Of a stretch of 64,000 bases of DNA, positions 1-9,239 are shown in pieces. Position 1 is the first letter of the stretch; each line of letters opens with the position of its first letter. This stretch comes from Neptunomonas qingdaonensis (GTDB lineage: Bacteria; Pseudomonadota; Gammaproteobacteria; Pseudomonadales; Balneatricaceae), in assembly GCF_900113275.1 (NCBI RefSeq), contig NZ_FOOU01000004.1:62001-126000 (forward strand), written 5' to 3'. The notes below the pieces were generated by a model. The model was not told where the DNA came from and ran no database searches. It saw only the letters and a program-made list of their open reading frames with translations. Both the position numbers and the translations under genes were made by a program.

Positions 1-3000
1 GCAAAAGCGTTCTCCGCATTCAATTACCGCTTCTTTTTCTTTGTTTGATGAAAATGGCTTACAGATTGCGGCTCTTGAGGAAGCACGCTTTCGAGCAGTG
101 CGTGTTAACAAAAGCGCAGCTCAGCGTGTCGACTTTCTTGATTATCAGCTTACAGCAGTGCCTGATCGGGCATCCAATCCTGTTATACAGGCGGATATAA
201 CAACGCTGTTTAGCAAAACACTGAGTGAAGCGTCATCGGCCAAATCGCAACAATACATGCAGGAAATAGAGCCTCTGTTTGAAGCATTGATCAGCGCTTT
301 TGTCTATGAGACGCTCAGCAAGCTTGAACAAGAAAACAACTTAACATCGGCCTATAAAGAACAGCTAAGCCTTTCACACCCTGAAGCCGCCCACCTGTTT
401 GCTTATATCATCCATTACGCGCTTGAGCGCGACATGATCACAGCCACAGATAACGCCTGGCAAGTGATAACGCAAAACGATGACGACATCATACCCTCTG
501 ATGTTATCTGGCAAATGATGGCACGTGATTACCCTGATTATTTTTTCATCACCCAGACACTGGGTCGTTTTGGCTTGCACCTTGAGTCATTACTGAATGC
601 GCAGCAGACAACAGAACAGTTAGGCTTTGGCATCGAAACCTATAGTCAGTTATTAGAAGCACGCCATAACTCATTGATTACAAATCATATTAGCGAACAG
701 TTATCCTCACTGATTGAAGCACAAACCAATCAGCATCCAGGCCAACGCATTCGTATTCTTGAAGCGGCTATTGATGCGCCCGAGTTTGCGCGACAAATCT
801 GCAGTAAACTGAACTTTACGCGCAATGACTATACCTTTTGCAGCCTGAACCAGGATGCTATTGAAAAAGCAGAACACCTGCAGGAAGATTATCCCCTGCT
901 CAACACTCAACAGCTATTGGATTTAGAGGCCGACACCTGCCTGCAGCATCAAATCGTTATTATTAACCTGAATGGTGCCTGCCAAAATAATCTTGGAATC
1001 TTCATGCGACACCTCGACATGGTGATGGCCGATAACGCTTTAGTATTGCTGATCGCGCCGACGCCGGCAGACTGGATTAATGTGCTTATGTCGGGCACTG
1101 CACACTGGTGGCCTGAACAAAATCGTCCGCAACACAGCGCGACAGAATGGACTGAAATCTTTTCCGAATTCGGCTTACAAAACCTGCAGGTAATTGAAAG
1201 TTATAATGATACGCCCGTCAGTGTCATGGCGGGTCAGGCGCCAAGTAAAGCAAAAGCCACAACCACAGCAGCAGCGCAGTCATGGCTAATTATGCATGAC
1301 GAAGCGACGCCAGAGTGGCTGAACAGCACAGAAGCACACTTTGCTGAAGAAAAAATATCAGCTCAGCGCTACAGCAGCTCAACAAGTTCACTGCTGACAA
1401 CAGACGAGTCTGATCTACAGTCCTTATGGGATGAAAAGCAACATGACAACATTCTGTTTCTGTCAGGACTGCAGCCACAAAGCTGTTTCGAAGAACTGAC
1501 GGCCAGATGCAAAGCATTAAATAAGCTATTCAATGCCGCCGAAAGAAGTAGCAACCCCGTAACACTATGGGTGGTGACTTACGGCGTAGCCAATACGTAT
1601 CTTTGCGACGATCCCAATGCGCAATTTGATGAGCGCCTAACCGCTGACGATGCAGCCTTATGGGGCTTCGCCCGCACTCTGATGAATGAAGCAACACACG
1701 TTGAAATCCGCCTGATTGATATTGCTTCACTCGCCGGGTCAGAGGCTATTCTAAAAACGCTTCAGGCGGAGCTCCTTAGCCCTAGCGTCGAAGCAGAGCT
1801 GTTTATTGATCAACTGGGGCGTCGTTATGCACCACGACTGAGAAAAGGCAAACTGATTAGTGATGACGACAACCGCTTAGCGGACACGTCAAAACACGAC
1901 TTTTATCTGGGATTTGAATTACCGGGTCAGTTAAAAAATCTGCACTGGTTCACAAAACCCACACCACAGTTATCCGCTGCGGACATTCGGGTTGATGTGA
2001 AAGCCACCGGACTTAACTTCCGCGATATTATGTATACGCTCGGGTTACTCTCCGATGAAGCTATCGAAAATGGCTTCGCAGGACCAACACTTGGCTTTGA
2101 GTTTGCTGGCAGAGTCACGGAAGTCGGCAATGACGTACAAGATTACGCCATAGGTGACTTAGTCGTTGGTTTCGGGCCGGCCAGTTTCAGTAATTCGGTT
2201 ATTACCCAAAGCAGTGCTATTGCGCATATACCGCAAGGGATAAGCTTTGAAGCCGCGGCAACTATCCCGAGTACGTTCTTTACCGTTTACTATGCGATGC
2301 ACCATCTGGCACGTGTGGAGCCAGGAGAAAAAGTTCTGATCCACGGTGCTGCCGGAGGTGTGGGGATCGCCGCTATTCAGATCGCCCAATGGCTGGGTGC
2401 CGAGATCTATGCAACCGTTGGCTCTGATAGCAAGCGCGACTTCCTACGGATGATGGGCGTCAAGCATATCTACGATTCACGTTCTCTGACCTTCGCCGAA
2501 GAGATCTTGCTGGTAACCGAAGAGCGCGGCGTTGATGTCGTGCTCAACTCACTGGCAGGCGAAGCGATCAATCAGAACTTTCGGGTACTGAAACCTTTTG
2601 GCCGCTTTCTGGAGCTGGGTAAACGTGATTTCTATGAAAATACACACATAGGTTTACGTCCTTTCCGTAACAACATTAGCTATTTCGGTATTGATGCCGA
2701 TCAGCTGATGCAGGAAAAACCGGTTCTCACCCACCGCTTATTCCAGGAGATGATGCAGCTCTTTAAGGATGGAACACTGTTTCCGCTACCTTACACCCGC
2801 TTTGATGCTAACCAAATTGTTGATGCATTCCGTTTCATGCAACAAGCAAAACAAATTGGTAAAATCGTCGTCTCATACGAACAAGAAGTGGTAAGCAAAA
2901 CACTGAATAAGTCGAAGCCGAATAAACAGCAGCTTTCTTTATCCGGGCAGAGCGCATCAAAACAGGGCTCATCAAAACTGGACTCATCTAACCAAGCCAG

Positions 3001-4132
3001 CTATCTGGTGACCGGCGGGTTAGGCGGTTTTGGCTTAAAAACAGCGCAATGGTTAGTATCCCGGGGTGCCACACACCTGATACTTATCAGCCGCAGCGGT
3101 CCTCACTCCGATGAAGCAAAACAAGCACTGGCCGCCTTTAAAGAGCAAGGTGTAACGGTAATGGCACAAGCCTGTGATGTCAGCAACCGTGATGCATTAT
3201 CCAGCTTGCTCGCACTCGCCAGCGAACAGATGCCACCGATCAAAGGCGTGGTACATGCCGCTGCTGTGATAGAAGACAGCATCGCAAGCAACTTGAGCGC
3301 CGAACAGATTGATCGTGTTCTGACACCTAAAATAGCCGGTGCAAAATGGTTGGATGAACTGACAGATGATCTCGATCTGGAGTTTTTTGTGCTTTACTCC
3401 TCCGCCACAACCTTGCTGGGTAACCCTGGACAAAGTAGCTATGTTGCCGCCAACCATTGGCTTGAGGCATTAACAGCTAACCGCAGAAAACGAGGAAAAG
3501 TAGCCACCTGCCCTCGTTGGGGCGCGATAGACGATGTCGGTTTCCTTGCCCGTAATGAAAAAATCAAAGATGCGCTGCAAAGTCGTATCGGTGGACATGC
3601 CCTTGCATCTGATCTGGCACTGGAAGCACTGGAACAAATGATCATCAACGATGTAGGTAATATGGGTGTGCTTGAGTTTGACTGGGCACCCTTGAAGCGC
3701 TTCCTGCCAAGCTCTGACCAGGCAAAATTCCGCGAAATCGCTTTAAGCAGCCATGATAGCGATCACGAAGACGACAACCGCTTAGAGATAACCGAACTGC
3801 TGGCCATGAGTGATGCCGAGCTAACTGACACCATTTTAGATCTGCTAAGATCAAAACTAAGCCAGATCCTGATGATTTCAGAAGAAAAGCTGGATATTAA
3901 CCGCTCGATGTACGACATGGGTCTGGATTCTTTAATGGGTGTCGAGCTGATGTCTGCCATTGAGTCACTCTTAGGTGTCACTATCTCCGTCATGGCGCTG
4001 AGTGAAACCCCGACACTGTCAAAATTAAGTGAGCGCCTGGTTGCACAGCTGCGCGGGGAACATCAAGAGAGTGATGATATGACCAAACACATCACCAGCC
4101 AACACACGGCTAAGGAAGACCTGCCCGCATGA
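1..4132 (+). CDS. Type I polyketide/fatty-acid synthase, C-terminal part (RkpA-like)
   Basis: The frame is open through the left edge, so this is the 3' part of a longer gene whose KS, AT and probably DH domains would lie outside the window. Counting from position 41, the order is: a degenerate methyltransferase-like region (about 200-390); a region resembling a structural ketoreductase half (about 400-600); an enoylreductase (about 610-950) with the NADPH loop HGAAGGVG near 767; a ketoreductase (about 985-1165) with GGLGGFG near 990 and the S-Y-N catalytic set around SSYVAANHW near 1130; and an acyl carrier domain with the phosphopantetheine serine in GLDSLMG near 1295. It resembles a highly reducing synthase that makes one acyl chain. 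The stop overlaps the oxoamine synthase start (ATGA), implying coupled translation. Neighbouring capsule genes and the oxoamine synthase suggest a RkpA-like role in making a lipid for capsule assembly; that role is inferred. Confidence 0.88.
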   Translation, partial: QKRSPHSITASFSLFDENGLQIAALEEARFRAVRVNKSAAQRVDFLDYQLTAVPDRASNPVIQADITTLFSKTLSEASSAKSQQYMQEIEPLFEALISAFVYETLSKLEQENNLTSAYKEQLSLSHPEAAHLFAYIIHYALERDMITATDNAWQVITQNDDDIIPSDVIWQMMARDYPDYFFITQTLGRFGLHLESLLNAQQTTEQLGFGIETYSQLLEARHNSLITNHISEQLSSLIEAQTNQHPGQRIRILEAAIDAPEFARQICSKLNFTRNDYTFCSLNQDAIEKAEHLQEDYPLLNTQQLLDLEADTCLQHQIVIINLNGACQNNLGIFMRHLDMVMADNALVLLIAPTPADWINVLMSGTAHWWPEQNRPQHSATEWTEIFSEFGLQNLQVIESYNDTPVSVMAGQAPSKAKATTTAAAQSWLIMHDEATPEWLNSTEAHFAEEKISAQRYSSSTSSLLTTDESDLQSLWDEKQHDNILFLSGLQPQSCFEELTARCKALNKLFNAAERSSNPVTLWVVTYGVANTYLCDDPNAQFDERLTADDAALWGFARTLMNEATHVEIRLIDIASLAGSEAILKTLQAELLSPSVEAELFIDQLGRRYAPRLRKGKLISDDDNRLADTSKHDFYLGFELPGQLKNLHWFTKPTPQLSAADIRVDVKATGLNFRDIMYTLGLLSDEAIENGFAGPTLGFEFAGRVTEVGNDVQDYAIGDLVVGFGPASFSNSVITQSSAIAHIPQGISFEAAATIPSTFFTVYYAMHHLARVEPGEKVLIHGAAGGVGIAAIQIAQWLGAEIYATVGSDSKRDFLRMMGVKHIYDSRSLTFAEEILLVTEERGVDVVLNSLAGEAINQNFRVLKPFGRFLELGKRDFYENTHIGLRPFRNNISYFGIDADQLMQEKPVLTHRLFQEMMQLFKDGTLFPLPYTRFDANQIVDAFRFMQQAKQIGKIVVSYEQEVVSKTLNKSKPNKQQLSLSGQSASKQGSSKLDSSNQASYLVTGGLGGFGLKTAQWLVSRGATHLILISRSGPHSDEAKQALAAFKEQGVTVMAQACDVSNRDALSSLLALASEQMPPIKGVVHAAAVIEDSIASNLSAEQIDRVLTPKIAGAKWLDELTDDLDLEFFVLYSSATTLLGNPGQSSYVAANHWLEALTANRRKRGKVATCPRWGAIDDVGFLARNEKIKDALQSRIGGHALASDLALEALEQMIINDVGNMGVLEFDWAPLKRFLPSSDQAKFREIALSSHDSDHEDDNRLEITELLAMSDAELTDTILDLLRSKLSQILMISEEKLDINRSMYDMGLDSLMGVELMSAIESLLGVTISVMALSETPTLSKLSERLVAQLRGEHQESDDMTKHITSQHTAKEDLPA

Positions 4133-5451
4133 CATCTTTAAATTTGGCAAAAAGCCTTAAGCAAAAACTCATTCAGCAAACGCTGGAGAAAAAGCTAAAG
4201 AAAGCTGAGTCTGAAGGCTGGAAGCCTACACCACAACAAACCAGTAGCAGTGCTTTTAATAAGCACTGCCAATTTGATCAGCACCCTGGTTACAAGCAGC
4301 TGCAGATAATAAAAAATGGAGCAAAATCATTAGGTGTTCCCAGCCCTTTCTTTAAGATTCATCAAGGCGTTGCGGGAGCCACCAGCATCATTGATGACCA
4401 AGAGGTCATCAACTTTGCCAGTTATAACTACCTGAACCTGTCCGGACATCCTGAAGTTAATCAGGCCGCTATCGATGCTATTCATCAATACGGTACGTCG
4501 GTCTCCGCCAGCCGAATTGTTTCTGGAGAGCGCCCGATCCATCAGGAATTGGAAGCGGCAATTGCCGCCACCTATGAGGTCGAAGATGCCCTGGTCTACG
4601 TTAGCGGGCATGCTACCAACGTTTCAACCATCGGTTATCTTTTCGGCCCTAAAGACCTGATCATTCACGATGAATACATTCATAACAGTTCAGTTGTCGG
4701 CTCACAGTTATCAGGTGCGAAACGTATACCCTTTGCTCATAATGATCTGGATGCGCTGGAAAAAATACTGACAGAAAACAGGCATCAATTCGAACAAGTA
4801 CTGATTGTTGTAGAAGGACTCTACAGTATGGATGGAGACTACCCCGACTTAGCCCGGTTAGTCGACATTAAGCAACAACATCATGCTTTCCTGATGGTCG
4901 ATGAAGCACACTCATTTGGTGTTCTCGGGGCCAGCGGCAAAGGCCTGCGTGAAGAAGCTCATGTTGCAGGGCAAGATGTCGATATTTGGATGGGCACTTT
5001 AAGCAAAACATTATCAGGCTGCGGCGGATATATTGCCGGCAGTTCCGCTCTGATTGAAAATCTGCGCTACCTGTCACCGGGTTTTCTCTATAGCGTTGGT
5101 TTACCGGCGCCAACAGCCGCCGCCGCGCTGGCATCACTGCAGATCATTCAGAAAGAACCACAACGAATTCAAAAGCTTAAAAGCATCTCTCAAAGCTTTA
5201 TCAGACAAGCGAAAGCGATGGGGTTTAACACCGGCGACAGCGTCGGCATGGCGGTTATTCCGATTATCCTGGGCAGCTCGGTAAAAGCAGCCAACGCCTC
5301 TGCCGCATTACTGGAAAAAGGCATTAATGTGCAGCCGATACTCTATCCGGCGGTTCCGGAAAGAAGTGCCAGGCTGCGCTTTTTCCTGTCCTCTGAACAT
5401 ACAGAAGAACAGATCAAATTGACGCTAAACACACTCAAAACGCTTCTTTAA
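4129..5451 (+). CDS. Alpha-oxoamine synthase (AONS/serine palmitoyltransferase family, RkpG-like)
   Basis: This is a PLP-dependent fold-type I enzyme that condenses an acyl thioester with an amino acid, with loss of CO2. Family motifs are present: NYLNLSGHPEV and SASRIVSGERPIHQELE in the N-terminal half, DEAHSFGVLG for the PLP-contacting Asp, and the PLP lysine in TLSKTLSGCGG (Lys293). It has 440 residues with an N-terminal extension of about 60 residues relative to biotin BioF. There are no biotin genes nearby. Its start overlaps the stop of the polyketide/fatty-acid synthase, so the natural acyl donor is probably the ACP-bound chain of that enzyme. The same gene pairing occurs as rkpA-rkpG in Sinorhizobium capsule loci. 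The product would be an amino-ketone, sphingoid-like lipid; the amino acid substrate cannot be read from sequence. Confidence 0.9.
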   Translation: MTSLNLAKSLKQKLIQQTLEKKLKKAESEGWKPTPQQTSSSAFNKHCQFDQHPGYKQLQIIKNGAKSLGVPSPFFKIHQGVAGATSIIDDQEVINFASYNYLNLSGHPEVNQAAIDAIHQYGTSVSASRIVSGERPIHQELEAAIAATYEVEDALVYVSGHATNVSTIGYLFGPKDLIIHDEYIHNSSVVGSQLSGAKRIPFAHNDLDALEKILTENRHQFEQVLIVVEGLYSMDGDYPDLARLVDIKQQHHAFLMVDEAHSFGVLGASGKGLREEAHVAGQDVDIWMGTLSKTLSGCGGYIAGSSALIENLRYLSPGFLYSVGLPAPTAAAALASLQIIQKEPQRIQKLKSISQSFIRQAKAMGFNTGDSVGMAVIPIILGSSVKAANASAALLEKGINVQPILYPAVPERSARLRFFLSSEHTEEQIKLTLNTLKTLL

Positions 5452-5457
5452 TACTTT

Positions 5458-6747
5458 TTGACCAGGCTGAATTCTGCATTGAAACAACGGACCTTCCTCT
5501 TTCTTCAAGGCCCGACGAGTCCTTTTTTCTCTCGTCTTGCTGATAAAATCATCTCACAGGATGGCAAGGTCCTGCGGATAAATTTCAATGCCGGAGATTA
5601 TGTCTACTGGACAAACAAACCTGCCTGGAACTTTCGTGCAGATGCTGCGCAGTTTCCGGAATACCTGGAAGATAAACTCAGCACTCATGCCATTACCGAT
5701 ATCATTATGCTGGGCGATACCCGACCGGTAAACGCACCCGCCATTGCGCTGTCAAAACAATATGGTATCCGTCTGCATATCTTTGAAGAGGGATACTTTC
5801 GGCCAAACTGGCTGACAATGGAAGAATATGGCATCAATGGGCACTCGCGTCTGCCAAAAGACCCAGGCTGGTATAGCGAAGTAGGCAAAAACATTCCTGC
5901 TTATCAGGATGGCCAAAACGTCAACAATCCAACCTTTATGCTGGCGGCTCATGAGATAGGCTACCATCTGCCCAACCTACTCAATCCCATTTTCTATTCA
6001 GGCTATCGTACACACCGTCCGCACATTTCGGGTATTGAGCTGGCAGGCTGGGGATATCGATTTGCCAAGATGCCCTTTTACGAACACAAAGATAAAAAAC
6101 ATATCAACAGGCTGCTTTGCAGCGAGCAGCGCTTCTACATTCTGCCCTTGCAGCTAGACAGCGATAGTCAGATCCAACGCCATTCAGCTTACGGCAATAT
6201 GGCAGCCGTTATAGAAGAGGTGATGCGCTCATTTGCGCACTTTGCACCGCAAGAGTCGATATTGCTGATAAAAAACCATCCATTGGATACCGGATTTACC
6301 GATTTCAGAAAAATCATCTCAGACTTAGAAAAGGAGCTGGGCATTCAGGGAAGGACGATATATCTGGAAAGTGGTCACCTGCCCACGCTGCTGAATCATT
6401 GTGAAGGGCTTATCACTGTCAACAGTACCGTCGGTAGCTCTGCATTAATCCACAGTTGCAGAACCCTGACTCTGTCAGATCCTATTTTCAATCTCCCCGG
6501 GCTAACGGCACAATGTCCACTGGACCAGTTTTGGCTGGATACAGAAAAACCAGATGGGAAACTGTTCCGGCTATTTCGTAATACCGTGATTCATACGACC
6601 CAGATCAATGGTGGATTTTACAGCGCTGCGGGTATAAAAATAGGCATTGATGAAGCCATGAAGCGGCTGAAAATGCCCGTCTGCCCACTGACACAACTAT
6701 TACAGCAGCATACGCCGGATGCATTACAAAGAAGCCAAACGGCTTAA
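5458..6747 (+). CDS. kpsS: KpsS-like capsule polysaccharide (Kdo linker) transferase, RkpJ-like
   Basis: This matches the KpsS family, cytoplasmic enzymes that start the beta-Kdo linker on the lipid acceptor of group 2 capsules. Characteristic segments are FLFLQGPTSPFFSRLA at the N terminus, IMLGDTRPVN, FEEGYFRPNWLT and the C-terminal HCEGLITVNSTVGSSALIH. It has 429 residues, slightly longer than E. coli KpsS. The start is a TTG six bases after the oxoamine synthase stop. No good Shine-Dalgarno is visible, but the position fits the family N terminus, where FLFLQGP follows about ten residues in. The 3' end overlaps the convergent LtaS-like gene by 24 bp, so no terminator separates them. It is probably cotranscribed with the two genes before it, tying the special lipid to capsule initiation. 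Confidence 0.85.
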   Translation: MTRLNSALKQRTFLFLQGPTSPFFSRLADKIISQDGKVLRINFNAGDYVYWTNKPAWNFRADAAQFPEYLEDKLSTHAITDIIMLGDTRPVNAPAIALSKQYGIRLHIFEEGYFRPNWLTMEEYGINGHSRLPKDPGWYSEVGKNIPAYQDGQNVNNPTFMLAAHEIGYHLPNLLNPIFYSGYRTHRPHISGIELAGWGYRFAKMPFYEHKDKKHINRLLCSEQRFYILPLQLDSDSQIQRHSAYGNMAAVIEEVMRSFAHFAPQESILLIKNHPLDTGFTDFRKIISDLEKELGIQGRTIYLESGHLPTLLNHCEGLITVNSTVGSSALIHSCRTLTLSDPIFNLPGLTAQCPLDQFWLDTEKPDGKLFRLFRNTVIHTTQINGGFYSAAGIKIGIDEAMKRLKMPVCPLTQLLQQHTPDALQRSQTA

Positions 6748-8292
6748 CTGCTGCGTAACTAATGGCACCAGACCTGAAACCTTGATAGCGATGTTCTCTG
6801 CAAGTGGTTTCTGCTGATTCTCCGATGTCGTCGTCCAGACAAAGTAATCGGTCAGGCCACTCGGTTCACCTAAGCGGCGATAAACATCAGCCATAATAGG
6901 CACATGATCGCCATACCAACACAACACCCCTTCTCGTAAATCAGCTTGCAACTGCTGGCGCAACATCGACGCCATCTGATCAGCATTACTCAGATGTCGC
7001 GTATACACCGTCAGATCATCACAGCCCTCAGGTTGCTTTTTATCTTTATAGAATAACTGCTGATCAACAGAATCGGGCTTTTCTAAATGCAGTGGGCCGT
7101 GATTCTCCATCGTAATCACGAATATAAACAAGGGCTGTTGGCTTTCCCCAAGCAACTCGCCAACCTTTTCTGCCACCGCGATATCGCCGATATACTGGCC
7201 TTGCTTCTGTGAATCAGAAAACGCGTTAATATCAATAAAATGATCAAAACCTAACCGCGGATACAACATATCCCGCATATAAAAACTCGCCTGATACGGA
7301 TGAATACACACAGTACGGTAGCCCTTCTCTTTTAGCAGATGCGCTAGGGTGTACTGTTCATTTTTCATAAAATAACGATACGGACTAAACTGATGAACAC
7401 CAAAATGGCTGGCTTCAAGGCCGGTCAAAAAAGCACTTTCAGTTCTGATCGTATTGGCCCCCCATGCCGGCACCGATAAACGGCCGAATTGGGCAGACTC
7501 AGAGCAAATATCATCATACTGCGACAGCACATCTGCATTCAGCAGATCGTAGTCCTTACGGGCGTCAAAAAAAGATTCACTCTGCACAACCACCACATTG
7601 GCGAGGCGATGCGGCTCTGCTTCACTCTTAAAATTATCTTCCCAGTTAACCGAACGATGTATCGGTTGATGCCTGATGTGCTCGATCCCATAGAGCCACA
7701 AAAACGAAACAAGCCCGACCTTCACAAAATCATCTTCAGGCTGTAACGTCATCGGCGTTCGGTTAAGACGGACTCCTATCCACAGCAATGCAGACGCAAT
7801 AATCATTAACCCTGTAACCATAGTGAGCCAATGGAAAGCGCCAGCTGAATTCAATAAGGAAGGCTCAATAATCATCGCCAACACGATCACAGCGACAAAT
7901 CCGATAGCCGCCAGAATAGCTTTATAGATACCAAAAAACGGCAGATACAAACGCGGGTGCTTAATAGCATCCGTGAAGTACTCAAAATCATAAATAAGAA
8001 ACGGCTCGCGCATTGAATGATATTTAGCATTGTTAACCAACACTAATAAAAGCTGAAATGACAACACAATCGATAACGCAAACCAGGGACGCCAGCACAA
8101 CAACAGCGCTGCACAATAAAGCAGAAGAAAACTACCCAGATGCAAACAAAAGGTATTAAACGGGCGCCGCCAAAAGCAAACGACGGTAGGTTGCAACAGA
8201 AACTCCATCGCGAACGTAACGATCAGCCCTGTTAAAATAGGGAAAAGTAATAAAGGCCATAGCAATTCTGCCACCAGGTTCTCAACCGGCAT
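6724..8292 (-). CDS. LtaS/MdoB-type membrane sulfatase-fold phosphotransferase
   Basis: The N-terminal about 170 residues contain four or five hydrophobic membrane segments. A periplasmic alkaline-phosphatase-superfamily domain follows. It begins at NVVVVQSESFFDA (metal-binding Glu), carries the likely catalytic Thr in GANTIRTESAFLTG, and includes ITMENHGPLH and CWYGDHVPIM for metal binding. Relatives such as LtaS and MdoB move phosphoglycerol or phosphoethanolamine from phospholipid to glycans. Here it may decorate the capsule or its lipid terminus, a periplasmic step. It is the last gene of the - strand capsule block. Its ATG directly follows a 120-bp run of 15-bp repeats whose reading frame stops with TAA immediately before this ATG. 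Possibly the counterpart of rkpI, but I cannot confirm that. Confidence 0.8.
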   Translation of the reverse strand: MPVENLVAELLWPLLLFPILTGLIVTFAMEFLLQPTVVCFWRRPFNTFCLHLGSFLLLYCAALLLCWRPWFALSIVLSFQLLLVLVNNAKYHSMREPFLIYDFEYFTDAIKHPRLYLPFFGIYKAILAAIGFVAVIVLAMIIEPSLLNSAGAFHWLTMVTGLMIIASALLWIGVRLNRTPMTLQPEDDFVKVGLVSFLWLYGIEHIRHQPIHRSVNWEDNFKSEAEPHRLANVVVVQSESFFDARKDYDLLNADVLSQYDDICSESAQFGRLSVPAWGANTIRTESAFLTGLEASHFGVHQFSPYRYFMKNEQYTLAHLLKEKGYRTVCIHPYQASFYMRDMLYPRLGFDHFIDINAFSDSQKQGQYIGDIAVAEKVGELLGESQQPLFIFVITMENHGPLHLEKPDSVDQQLFYKDKKQPEGCDDLTVYTRHLSNADQMASMLRQQLQADLREGVLCWYGDHVPIMADVYRRLGEPSGLTDYFVWTTTSENQQKPLAENIAIKVSGLVPLVTQQLSRLASL

Positions 8293-8412
8293 TTACTTAC
8301 CCACCATTAACTTATAAACCATTAACTTATAAACCATTAACTTATAAACCATGTATTTATCCGCCATGTCCTTATCCAGCATATTCTTAGCCGCCATGCC
8401 CTTATCCACCAT
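8293..8412 (-). repeat. Eight 15-bp tandem units, readable as a 39-residue leader ORF
   Basis: On the - strand the whole gap between the SDR stop region and the LtaS-like ATG consists of exactly eight 15-bp units, each starting with ATG. Three adjacent units are identical (8304-8348, ATGGTTTATAAGTTA); the others are diverged, such as ATGGTGGATAAGGGC. Read in register they encode pentapeptides of the form M-x-x-K-x and end in TAA abutting the next gene's ATG. The first unit overlaps the last codons of the SDR gene in another frame. No clear ribosome site precedes the first ATG, so translation is uncertain. Confidence 0.8.
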
Positions 8413-9157
8413 AGTCTAACCATTTAACAATGCGCTGCGAGATCGCCGCCGGTAAAACCGCCAGCCACCAACAACCGAAATTAAGAGGAAAAGGGAAACT
8501 GATACGGGCGCGGTTTTTAGCCACCCCCTGTTTGATGATCCGCGCCGCCTTCTCGGGTGGCCACATAAACGGTTTAGGGCCAGGCATCTCATGGCACATC
8601 TGCGATGAGACATAACCCGGCATCACCACCGTCACACCAACGTTATGCGGCGCTAACCACCCCCGAATACCTTCTGCATAGGCTTTAAGTGCGGCCTTAC
8701 TGGCACTGTAAGTGGGTGTGACCGGCAAGCCATAATAAGCAGCCAGTGAGCTCATTATCACCAGTTGCCCTGAACCTTGATTTTTCATGGCCAGAGCCAT
8801 GTGATGTACCAGCAGCAAGGTCGATTTAACATTCAAATCCAGTAGCGCATCCATCTGTTGCCATTGCTCGCCCGATTGATCGGCACCGGTATTAATATTC
8901 ATCCCCGCATTGGCAAATACCAGATCGGGAGCGCCATCAAGCAGCAGTTCATCACACCAGCGGCGTGTCTGTTCAAGATCAGCCAGATCAAAACTTGCCA
9001 GCGACACCGTACCACCCAGTGACGTGCACTCATTGCTTAACGCAGAGAGTTGATCGGCTTTACGCCCCTGTAAAATCAAAGAGTGCCCGTCTTTTGCATA
9101 AGCGCGCGCCAACGCCCCGCCGATAGAACCCGTTGCACCGGTGATCACAATTCTCAT
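8402..9157 (-). CDS. SDR-family NAD(P)-dependent ketoreductase (RkpH-like)
   Basis: This is a classical short-chain dehydrogenase of 251 residues. It has the cofactor loop GATGSIGGALA (about 7-17), the NAG segment in FANAGMN, and the catalytic Ser with YSASK (Tyr-x-x-x-Lys) around residues 150-165. The C terminus, ending in a hydrophobic patch, resembles membrane-associated 3-ketosphinganine reductase and RkpH-type proteins. A neighbouring oxoamine synthase would create a 3-keto amino lipid, so reduction of that ketone is the most economical role; this is inference. Glycan or steroid oxidoreduction cannot be excluded. It lies between a KpsC-like gene and the LtaS-like gene. Its last codons merge into the 15-bp repeat array that follows. 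Confidence 0.85.
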   Translation of the reverse strand: MRIVITGATGSIGGALARAYAKDGHSLILQGRKADQLSALSNECTSLGGTVSLASFDLADLEQTRRWCDELLLDGAPDLVFANAGMNINTGADQSGEQWQQMDALLDLNVKSTLLLVHHMALAMKNQGSGQLVIMSSLAAYYGLPVTPTYSASKAALKAYAEGIRGWLAPHNVGVTVVMPGYVSSQMCHEMPGPKPFMWPPEKAARIIKQGVAKNRARISFPFPLNFGCWWLAVLPAAISQRIVKWLDYGG

Positions 9158-9239
9158 ACGGTTCCTATTAATCCTATGCTAATTAATACAGTGCCTATCA
9201 ATGCCGTTCTTATAAAACAGGTGATTGCGCAAACCCATT

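Noticed and set aside
8293-8412. CRISPR array at the regular repeats
   Set aside because: The units are contiguous 15-mers without spacers and without cas genes, so this is a tandem repeat.
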